Source: Smittium culicis (Eukaryota > Kickxellomycota > Harpellomycetes > Harpellales > Legeriomycetaceae). From it: 21,464 nt of DNA. The stretch spans positions 1-21,464 of the forward strand of contig LSSN01000794.1 in the NCBI GenBank assembly GCA_001970855.1, given 5' to 3'. The position numbers and the translations under genes are program-made. The notes beneath the pieces were generated by a model. It saw nothing but the letters and a program-made list of their open reading frames with translations, had not been told where the DNA came from and did no database searches. Position 1 is the first letter of the stretch, and each line of letters opens with the position of its first letter. Of the stretch, positions 10,787 to 18,344 are shown in pieces.

Positions 10787-11679
10787 TCAGTGAGCTATTT
10801 AAAGGCTCGCATGAACACCGATAGGCACCTTCAAACAGGGGGGAGCGGTTGAAGACATTATAGTCTCTCTCGATCTCTGCATCTGGTTCCCTTTATGAAT
10901 CCTTCATTGGAGGAATATGGAGCCGGTATTTTCGCTAAAGCTCCTGCAATCGATGCAGCTTCAGTAACTGAGCTGACAAGGCTCGGGTTTCCTTTAATCT
11001 AACGGCACCTGCGAAAGAAATTCTTAACTATAGCTCGCTTAACAATCTTGATCACTGCTAGCTGAATATCGAATTTTTCGTTGTATATGAGTGGTTTTAC
11101 TTCGAATTCCATTACTTTTTCAGATTCACTGAGAATGAAATTCCGCTGTGCAAGTTGTATAACCTAACCTGAGTTTCCATAGATGCAGCGTTTCTTAAAA
11201 TGCATCTAAACGTGTTTAGATGGAAAAAAACCGGATCTTTCAAGGTCAGTTTTAGATTTGAATGAAGCATCCTATGAATAAAATAGTCAATCGGACTCAT
11301 TCTATGTAAATGAAAAAGTTTAATTGTGCAGATTGCTGCATCCGCCTTCTTTGCTAAGCCTGGAGCCGATTCGTTAATCGGGGGAGGGTTTTAGAAGACC
11401 TTGATACTCTTAGGGGCATCCATAGATTTCTTCCTTTATATCTATATCGGCTAGCATCGTTGTGTAAAATTCTTCTGAAATTTTTGTAATAAGACTCTCC
11501 GGTTCTGGATATACGTTAAAATATGTTTCCAGAATAATAAGTGAGATTTGCTGATTTTTTGTTGCTGGAGGTTCAGCTGTATTGACCACGGTCAGATTAT
11601 TAAGCTTGAAAGTTAGATCGTTTATCGCGTTACGAATAATTGGTATTAAATCATCTGAGATTACTGTTTCTGAGCTCAT
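10787..11679 (-). pseudogene. Gag-like first ORF of the DIRS element, broken
   Basis: The first frame starts at an ATG (11677-11679) and runs 89 codons, ending with EEIYGCP and a stop. The next frame continues with NPPPINESAPGLAKKADAAI, SPIDYFIHRMLHSNL and a helical region, then stops at 11112. A third frame continues with EKVMEFEVKPLIYNEKF and VTEAASIAGALAKIPAPYSS. At least two frameshifts are therefore needed. Its position ahead of the reverse transcriptase and the helix-rich, motif-poor character suggest the structural protein that packages the element RNA. The ATG is chosen because it follows a 180-bp AT-rich leader and begins the longest open stretch. The link to known gag families is inference. 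Confidence 0.6.
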
Positions 11680-11858
11680 TATAGAAAAAATTTAAATTTT
11701 TAAAATTGAAAATTACATTATTGCTAATAGAGTACCTTTGTGAAAGAAAATGTGATAATGTTATCGATAATGCGTACCATAGCGTTTACAAATATAGAAA
11801 AAAAAACTTTTTTTTTTTGTAGTTTTAGATGATTTATTAATAGAGATTATAACACAAA
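11680..11858 (-). other. Leader of the DIRS element
   Basis: This is non-coding DNA between the right terminal repeat and the first ATG of the gag-like frame. It contains a near-symmetrical run, A9-C-T11, at 11798-11818. A leader of this kind would carry the promoter and primer region of the element, but no specific site can be recognised. Confidence 0.5.
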
Positions 11859-11887
11859 TAATATGAATCCATCAAATGATGTATAAT
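11859..11887 (-). repeat. Inverted terminal repeat, 5' end of the DIRS element
   Basis: On the minus strand it begins ATTATACATCATTTGATGG and matches the other terminus at 26 of 29 positions. Similarity stops sharply beyond it: inside the element it gives way to the leader, and outside it to LINE C sequence. In DIRS biology such repeats are used to build a closed circle before recombination. Confidence 0.85.
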
Positions 11888-11959
11888 GCAGTTTCATCTG
11901 CATCAAACGTATTGTATACGTTTTTTTTACTGATTTTCTTCTCGAATTTATCAAATATA

Positions 11960-12480
11960 ACCTATTAATTACAATAAATATCTCGTTACAGCTGCTAGGG
12001 GGTCATCTATCATTTGCATTGTTTTCAACCATATTTAAAACGCCATATAATATAGTGGCATCAAATTTTACTAAAGGCAAATTTAATAGCGGAATAAATT
12101 CTTTTCACTTATTTAGAGATAGATTTAGGTAGAGGTTGATTATTTGAACGTGATTTGAGTGATTATACAATGATATAGTAGTGATATTCACCCTTCGACT
12201 AAGTATTGTTGGATTTTTTATAATTTTAATTTTATCATTGTTTTTTAGGGTGGCAGAATACTTTGAAAATACTGGTTGGCTATCCCAAAATTTAAACAGA
12301 ACTCCTTCACATCTTCTTTAATGTTTATTGCCCGTAGACATATTATTTCAGCTTTAATTTGCGTCTTTAAAAATTTAAAAATAAGGCTTCTATTTTTGGG
12401 TTCTAATAGCACCTTTAAATTACAGCTGACTGATTTTATCTTCTTTTTTTTTTTGTAATAGTTTGATTGATAAATTACTC
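11960..12480 (-). pseudogene. LINE C: N-terminal endonuclease domain of ORF2, interrupted
   Basis: The minus strand reads KFLKTQIKAEIICLRAINI at about 12330-12400, the DIICLQE-type strand of an apurinic-like endonuclease. It continues through KIIKNPTILSRRVNITTISL and IINLYLNL, followed by KEFIPLLNL and ATILYGVLNMVENNANDR (12003-12047). The last is the GDFN box with its Asp and Phe changed. This domain nicks target DNA to start LINE integration. The first frame (12245-12490) ends at a stop and the rest follows in a shifted frame. Only about 115 bp separate the GDFN-like box from the DIRS terminal repeat, and the C-terminal third of the domain is missing here. An insertion through the LINE explains this best. 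Confidence 0.78.
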
Positions 12481-12489
12481 TGAGAAGCA

Positions 12490-13796
12490 TTTGCTAGATA
12501 AAACCTCGATATGCCATAAAAATAAACATATTTAGATTCATCTAAGATTTCAATCAGGCTTTCCTTCAATTCTACGACTTTTTCTAATCTATCTCTAATA
12601 ACTTCGATCTCATTGGTAAGACCATCAATGATTTATTTCATTATCTTATTATTGATTTTAAATTTATTATTTTTAGATTATAGACTAAAAACCGAATTGA
12701 TATTTGATTCTGTCATTTTTTAGAGATTAATTTGATCTTGGATAAAACTAATAAAATTTCTTTGTTATTTTTTATAAGTTCGAGCCTTCAAAATGGAAAT
12801 ACCCCGAAACTCTCTCGGAGATTATTTTTTGTTGGGTCATTGATCAATACAGAGTTAATTATCGTCTGTGGTGTAATATAGGTAGCAATAGTTTTGACGA
12901 TAATCTTTTCAGTTGATAAATTCACTTATAATCTTCTATTATAGGATAGTTTCTTTTGAACGTTTTTCATTTTAAAAAAGCTGTTATAAGTCTTAAATTT
13001 TTTTTCTTTTTTCTTTTTTTTTTTCGACTTTTTGAATTGAATTCCTAAAAGTTTTAATAGAACTGATAGTCCAATTTACCACAAATATTTTTATAGTGTC
13101 ATTTATTTTTTTTGTTTATGCATATTGGGTTGCCTCTCGAAAATATTGCTGGAACGAGCTGATCACCTATTTCAACTTGATTCGATATGGAATTGTCCTC
13201 GATTTCGGGGTATTTTTTAAATATTACAGATAAATAATTATTATTAAAAAATGTTTGCATTCGTATTTTTCTGCACCTATATCAAGAACCTTTCAATAAT
13301 TGTTGAGCTAGTAGACAATTTCCTTAGAAACGAGTTTAATCAGTTTATTGCTTTAGTTAGAGGATTTGATTGTACGTAACTTTTTACCCCCTTCTAGTTG
13401 CTATTAACAAAAAATATTAGCCTCACTTATAGTTCTTTCTGCTTTTAAGAAATTTTTCATTTCCAATTCAATATCAAACTTGAAAAATAAAATTTTTATT
13501 CTTTCCAAATATGAAGCTGATTTTTTGCCTTAGAAATTCTTAAGAATCTTCAAGATGGCTTCTTTTATGTTTTTAATTGCTCTAATATTACAATAAACAG
13601 CGAAATCGCCACATTCATCACAAAAAATGGCAAATGGTTCAGGGTTATCCCCATTTATGAAGAGCATAATTGAAATCATTTGCGTTACTAGATTAACTTT
13701 CTTTCCGATCACCTTTTTAGGATCGCAATACTTTGTGGGTTTAACTCCTACAGCATTGGCATGTTAATCTTTTTTGTCTACTTCGTTTGGCTCCAT
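12490..13796 (-). pseudogene. LINE C: ORF1 relic with Cys cluster and coiled coil
   Basis: A minus-strand ATG at 13794-13796 begins MEPNEVDKKD, then one stop, then an open run to 13530. This contains FINGDNPEPFAIFCDECGDF followed by AVYCNIRAIKN, with three Cys spaced like part of a zinc knuckle. Much of the middle (12640-13500) is too decayed to read. At 12485-12635 the frame IIDGLTNEIEVIRDRLEKVV continues with ELKESLIEILDES, a clear heptad-like coiled coil, directly ahead of the endonuclease. An RNA-binding, coiled-coil ORF1 before an endonuclease-reverse transcriptase ORF2 is the usual two-ORF LINE layout. The assignment rests on position and character rather than on a recognised family. 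Confidence 0.5.
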
Positions 13797-14169
13797 AAGT
13801 TGTTATTCTATACGTTTGAGGTTTTAAGCTTACGTTAGTCGCTGTTATTTTTAAATTTTTTTTATAGATTGATTTTTTAAAAAAATCTTCAAGAGATGAA
13901 TATTTTTAGTAAACGTATTTCTGTTTATAATTTTCGAGATTTTATTTTTAATTTTATTTAGAAAGTTTACTCCTAACATTTCCAAATTTACGCCTTAGTT
14001 GTTAAATAGTATGACTATATATTTGAATTACTGGCTTTTCATATTTTTTGGCACAGTTTCTAGTCGTGAATTTCTGAGATCTAGGCATAAAATCTTGTAT
14101 TAATTAGGCATGGATTTTGGAGAACTAGAATAAAACTCGAATATTTCAAAGGGTTTATAGAATTTTTTT
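13797..14169. other. AT-rich gap between LINE C start and LINE B reverse transcriptase
   Basis: This short stretch should hold the thumb and C-terminal region of the LINE B protein, which normally runs several hundred codons past the YADD box. Only about 370 bp are present before the start of LINE C ORF1. The minus strand has open pieces (for example GINGKKNFYKPFEIFEFYSS just above it) but no further landmarks. Confidence 0.5.
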
Positions 14170-15120
14170 TTCCATTTATTCCTACACATATTCCGTTAGC
14201 ATAGGCTAAGATTTTATATTTTTTTGCCGAAAAGATGAATAAGATTTAGCGTCTTTCTAATAGCTACGTCCATGGAGTTCAGCTAAAGATTAAATAAGAT
14301 TGAGGATATAGGGGTCCCTTTCATTAGGCCTTGCTTTATTTTTATTAAGCCAATTAGCGATCAGGTGATTTTAATTTTTGATTCAGAAATTCCGTATAGA
14401 GATTTAATGCATTTTGTAAAGTTTTTATGAAATTTTTAATTATTTCAGCACTGCTCATAAATATCCCCAGTCAACCATATCTTATTCTTTCTGTTAGTCT
14501 ATCGTTATTATATGACACTTTTTATTTTCAGGGTCATCTTTTCTAGCCTCTATTATTGCACTGAGGTCAATTATTTTATTATATAAGCTTCTTCTGGTTA
14601 TAAATCCGGATTGTTTTCGCTTAATTATAGAGGATTATATTTTTAGCTATTAAAGACAGTATTTTTGAAACCACAATATATTAGAGATATTGGCATCTAA
14701 TTTTTTAATTTTTTAATAGTTCCTTTTTCTTGTAATGATAATACATTAAATTGCTTAAAGCTATGCATTTGCTGTATTTTATTGAGCCTTTTGATAAAAA
14801 TATTAGGGAATAATTATGACTGTTTAACTGAAAATTCCTTGTCAAGCTACTAAGGCAATTCACTAAAACCTGGTATTCTTTTGGCTTTGATATTAATAAA
14901 TGTATAAGTTACATCATTTTTTGTTATTTTTTTAATATTTAATATTTATAATTTATCTTTAGTGCTTATAGTATTATCCTAAATATTCATCAAAGTTTTC
15001 TGTTAATATATTGATGTATCCTCTTTTATTATCAAGTTTTGTTTTAGAGTTTTTCTACAATCAGAATACTATTGTTGCCTTTGGTTATACATCAATATTC
15101 ATCATTTAAGAGATTAAATT
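14170..15120 (-). pseudogene. LINE B: reverse transcriptase, decayed
   Basis: Landmarks follow in order on the minus strand. At about 14845-14930 NDVTYTFINIKAKRIPGF is the motif-0 region. At 14682-14731 KGTIKKLKN, stop, MPISLI corresponds to the NYRPISL box. At 14520-14640 QSGFITRRSLYNKIIDLSAI continues with IEARKDDPENKK, then HIITID with a stop and DMVDWGYL, motif A. At about 14280-14310 PISSILFNL is motif B'. At 14178-14216 ILAYANGICVGING is the catalytic YADD box, in which both Asp are changed (Asn and Gly). The enzyme would have primed reverse transcription at a nicked chromosomal site; loss of both Asp alone would kill it. Numerous stops and frameshifts add to this. Its motif A differs from that of LINE A, so the two are probably different families or subfamilies. 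Confidence 0.85.
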
Positions 15121-15800
15121 ATGTTGATACTATATTCCATCTTTGTTTGGAAAAAAAAATATTTTAGTCAATTTTTCGCCCACTTCTTTCCACTTAATTT
15201 TGGGATATATTAAAAGCTTCTCGATTTTATTTATCCTAGTACCTTTGATTGTTAATATCGAGATATATATTTGCGAATTTTCTTCACTAATATTTGGCAG
15301 CTTATTATTCTTATATTGGTCAGAATTAACATTTTTAACGTATTTATTAAAATTGTTATAGAGTTTCTGAGAATTTTGTTCTTTTCGTTGTGGTAAGATT
15401 TAAATTTGGTTATTTAAAAGTTTTTGATTTTATTTATTAGATTAGGTCAAGCGATAATCGCCAGTTCAGCGGTTTCTTCAATAAATTCATCAATTATTTT
15501 TTCTATTCCTTTTTCTAAACTTGATCCAATGCCATCATGGTACGGAGGCGGTAGACCACCAGAGGAATTTATTTATTTTATTTTTGCTTATAGTATTTTT
15601 AGTTTATATTTTTAAGTTGTAAAAATAATAATAAAATCCGTTTAACTCCCCCCCCCCTTTTTTAAGCATTTCAGACCTTATTAATTATATTTTTGGATAT
15701 TATTAGATAATTAAAAATTTTTAATTTTCATTTTTGTTTGAATTTGAAGGTGAACAAAAGTATTAATAACTAATATATATAATTCTTAATATTTGTGTAA
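15121..15800 (-). pseudogene. LINE B: region between endonuclease and reverse transcriptase
   Basis: This is the expected place for the linker of ORF2. One open minus-strand stretch at about 15440-15570 reads GSSLEKGIEKIIDEFIEETA, a charged helical segment, following a Pro/Gly-rich turn (SGGLPPPYHDG). Near 15010-15060 NILTENFDEYLG precedes the motif-0 region. A run of ten C occurs at 15648-15657. The plus-strand open frames here are reverse-strand echoes of the relic. Confidence 0.5.
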
Positions 15801-15809
15801 ATTTATCCT

Positions 15810-16370
15810 AAAGACAAGGGTATTTTCCAAGGCTGCTTTATGTCTGATATCATGAGAAATCCATGTAAATTATCGTCTTTTGTGTTAATATGATGTCTAA
15901 AGTCTGCTAAGTCTAATTTTCCAACTCTTCTTACCAGTATTGGATACTCGCTTTTATTGATATTCGAAGTATGTATCTACGATTTCGGTTATTTTTTGTT
16001 AATTTTAGGCTTCCTATAGTTATCACTTTATACTTTATTTCGAATTTTGAACCTGAGTTATAGTAGAACGATTTATTTTAGCTCTTTATTTTGTGGTGCA
16101 TATATATTGATTGCCTAGTATTTATTATGGAGATTTATTTTTTCGATAGTAGCTTGAATGACTTTCCAGCCATTGAAAACTTTATATGTTTAAAATTTTT
16201 AGTTTTTTTTTTGTATATTAGTTTTTTCATGTTATAACGCCACACCAAGTCACGAGGCCATAAAAATTTCCAAAAAAAAAAATTTTTTTTTTACATGAAT
16301 ATTGTGAATTTCTTGGAGTCTGATGATTCCAACTTTATTAATTAATAAATTCTTTAAAGATCTTTTCCTA
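15810..16370 (-). pseudogene. LINE B: endonuclease domain of ORF2, decayed
   Basis: The minus strand gives NKVGIIRLQEIHNIHV (16292-16343), the LQETH box with its Glu kept. Next come FYGLVTWCGVIT, IQATIEKINLHNKYLAINIY followed by APQNKEL (about 16078-16175), and VITIGSLKLTKNNRNR (15979-16025), where the GDFN box has become GSLK. The domain continues with LDLADFRHHINTKDDNLHGF (15857-15922), matching the region before the SRIDYI-type end. It belongs to the apurinic-like endonuclease family that nicks target DNA for LINE integration. An A11T10 tract at 16272-16292 interrupts the N-terminal part between the LQE box and the next strand. Frameshifts separate several blocks. Confidence 0.8.
16272..16292. 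repeat. A11T10 tract
   Basis: Eleven A are followed directly by ten T, a perfectly self-complementary run apart from the odd base. An identical A11T10 tract occurs at 17027-17047. Both lie in the LINE B relic. Such runs may come from slippage or from insertion of processed tails, and they are also error-prone in sequencing. Confidence 0.85.
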
Positions 16371-16540
16371 TTTTATCATTAATTATCCCTTATACGTTCA
16401 ATATCATAAATTTTTAGTTATTTATTAGATATTTGTTACAAATATTACAAATATTCATTATATCATCGTTTCAGAGGTGTTAATTCATACTTCGACAATA
16501 CTTTGAGGAGTTTTGTTAATGAAATTTTTTTTTATTATTC

Positions 16541-17215
16541 TTAATTCTGGCCACTTGTTAAGGTGTTGATGATATTTCTAGATTTAAAATTTAAAAATGT
16601 ATATTTCGTGGGCTTTGGATAGCCATTTGTTTGCTTTTTTTTTTTTTTTTGGCAGCTGTTATGGATGAAAAATGTATTAGACATGATGCTATTTGTGCCT
16701 TCATCAGTTTTTCTCTTTTTATCAGTTAAATATAATAAGCTATTCGATTTTATATTTAGTTTTTTTTTTTTTGGCTTGACGCTATTTCCAAAGCTAAGCA
16801 TCTTCTTTTAGTTTTTTTTTTTTTTTCTGATTTTCCATTTGTAATATTTTTTTGGGGGGGAGAGTGGTTTCCCGCGATTTTTAAAATGAATGATTTGGTA
16901 GTTTAATTCAGCTGCGAACTGGTGGTGGATATTTGTATAGGAGACTGAGGAACTGCATTTAATGCGCTTAAGGAACTCTGGCGATTTTTTTTTTTTACAC
17001 CCTTTGTTTGTTCTAATAGCAATTTGAAAAAAAAAAATTTTTTTTTTGATCATTATCGCTTTATTGCAAGCTTTAGCAGTTATTTCAGTAGGTTTTTTTC
17101 TGCTGGCAGAGCTGAGTCATTTATAGTTTTTAAATCTTTGTTGAGTTGATTGACCATCAAAGGTAGGAACAGTAACGTTGAAGGCGCTGTCTTATAACTC
17201 GGTATTGTTTGACAT
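16541..17215 (-). pseudogene. Possible ORF1 of LINE B, broken and loaded with poly(A) tracts
   Basis: A minus-strand ATG at 17213-17215 begins MSNNTEL, then a stop, then DSAFNVTVPTFDGQST followed by QQRFKNYK, a gag-like opening. Further frames read SPEFLKRIKCSSSVSYTNIH then HQFAAELNYQIIHFKNRG (about 16880-16985) and NSLLYLTDKKRKTDEGTN (about 16680-16745). Runs of 10 to 16 A (T on the plus strand) punctuate it at 16635-16650, 16760-16772, 16812-16826, 16985-16996 and 17027-17047, producing stretches of Lys. The position directly upstream of a LINE endonuclease suggests ORF1. It could equally be the remnant of a separate gag gene. I do not recognise the family. Confidence 0.4.
17027..17047. repeat. 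A11T10 tract, second copy
   Basis: This has the same composition and lengths as the tract at 16272-16292 and interrupts the possible ORF1 of LINE B. The flanking sequences of the two tracts do not match each other, so this is not a simple duplication of a longer unit. Confidence 0.85.
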
Positions 17216-17250
17216 TGTTGTCGACTGTTTTTTGTAAGTATATAGATTCA

Positions 17251-17272
17251 TTTAATTTAATTTAATTTAATT
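17251..17272. repeat. (TTTAA)4 short tandem repeat
   Basis: Four tandem copies of TTTAA lie just upstream (on the minus strand) of the possible LINE B ORF1 start, followed by a T-rich run. No function is evident. Confidence 0.85.
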
Positions 17273-17404
17273 TTTTTTATTTTATTTCTTTTGAAATTGT
17301 TGGCATCGAATTCAGCGACTGAAATCAATGCAAAAAATTCCAATTTTATTGTTATTTGCTTTCCCCCCACTTGTTTATATGTGTATGGTAGTAGCGAATC
17401 TATC

Positions 17405-17408
<4 letters not shown>

Positions 17409-17501
<93 letters not shown>

Positions 17502-17524
17502 TCTATTTATTTATTTATTTATTT
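17409..17524. repeat. (ATTT)29 microsatellite
   Basis: Twenty-nine uninterrupted units of ATTT run in phase, with one substitution (ATCT, C at 17503). The near-perfect array implies recent expansion. Open frames across it encode only repeats such as LFIY and are artefacts of the tandem array. Length may vary between strains and may be compressed or expanded by assembly. Confidence 0.95.
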
Positions 17525-18344
17525 TCAATGACGGCTCCAACGACCTCATCCAAAAATTCTTTGTTTTTTAGTTAGGTCCAGACTTGATCTTTAAACTCCG
17601 CCAGCCATAAGTGACCATCATCATTTGGCTCTTACTTATCGCTGTTTTTTATTTTTATTTTTCGTTGCTAGTGTTTTTAATGTATATTCTTTTTTTTTTT
17701 ATATATGCCACATTTGCGTTCGATTATTTTCTTATCTGCCAAGAATGCCATGGCTCAAGTTTGGTTGATGTTTTTTTCGCTTTTTGCTTTTTTGTACACG
17801 CTCAATACTTATTTTTCATAATTTAAAAAATATTTCGTGATCCTTTAGATGATCAGACTTTTTTTTTATTTTTTTTGCCAAGTATTTATTTTTTTTTCTT
17901 TATTTTTTTTTTTTATTGTTTTCTGGATGTTTACTTGAATTATCTTGAAGGCATAGAAAAATCTAACAAAAAAAAATCATACAAAAGATATAAAATTATT
18001 TTTTCAAAAGATTTTTCAAACGACTAGATATCGAGACTCCGCAGCTGTAATAGCCCATATACGTTATATTAATTTTTGAATAATGGATGAGGTATAACTA
18101 TTGGCTTTAACAATTAAATTATTTAAAACAGTTTTCTATAAAAGGTTTATAAATAAAAGTAAAGATGAAGAGAAGGTAGAATTATAATGATAAAAGGACT
18201 GGTCACAGATATAATATCGTATAAATATAGAATTTGCAATTAAAGCCCCCCCCTCCCCCAAAAAAATTGAATATAAATATTTTTATCTTTGCAAATACAG
18301 GAGGGCGAATAATGATGATTAGCTAGTGGATCGGGGGGGATTGA
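17525..18344. other. Region between the microsatellite and the protease gene
   Basis: I see no supported gene. The minus strand near 17525-17640 has a short open piece reading TKNFWMRSLEPSLK that could be coding debris, but it has no family signature. Long T runs fill 17685-17920. A C-rich tract lies at 18246-18259. The last hundred bases before 18345 are probably the 3' untranslated region of the protease gene; no clear polyadenylation signal can be chosen. Confidence 0.5.

Larger units (their letters stand above)
7840..11887 (-). mobile_element. DIRS/Ngaro-type tyrosine-recombinase retrotransposon, decayed
   Basis: The unit reads on the minus strand as gag-like ORF, reverse transcriptase, RNase H, linker, tyrosine recombinase. 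This order, and the use of a tyrosine recombinase instead of a DDE integrase, define the DIRS/Ngaro/PAT order of retrotransposons, which integrate through a circular DNA intermediate. It is framed by 29-bp inverted terminal repeats. There is no obvious target-site duplication, as expected for this mechanism. All coding parts carry stops and frameshifts, so it is dead, yet most motifs remain readable and it is richer in G+C than the flanks, implying a relatively recent insertion. No methyltransferase domain is seen and there is no room for one between RNase H and recombinase. Its right end lies within a LINE endonuclease relic. Confidence 0.88.

Noticed and set aside
7840..11887. Ty3/gypsy LTR retrotransposon as the identity of the central element
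   Set aside because: The RT box is LPLHLSLRPR (DIRS type) rather than the gypsy form, no DDE integrase or protease is seen, a tyrosine recombinase lies downstream, and the ends are short inverted repeats rather than LTRs.
15424..15615. Plus-strand 63-codon frame with a WYGGGRPPEEF stretch
   Set aside because: The minus strand in the same place fits the charged linker of the LINE B ORF2, and the plus frame has no start context or family match.
16541..17053. Lys-rich minus-strand frames as a real nuclear protein gene
   Set aside because: The Lys runs come from poly(A) tracts, the frames are short and broken, and they sit upstream of a LINE endonuclease relic.
17291..17575. Plus-strand frames of 67 and 94 codons
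   Set aside because: Most of each is the translated ATTT array (repeats of LFIY), with no other coding signal.
1..18344. Bacterial, organellar, tRNA or CRISPR features
   Set aside because: No tRNA cloverleaf, Shine-Dalgarno-led operon or regular spaced repeat was seen. The spliced genes show a nuclear eukaryotic origin.
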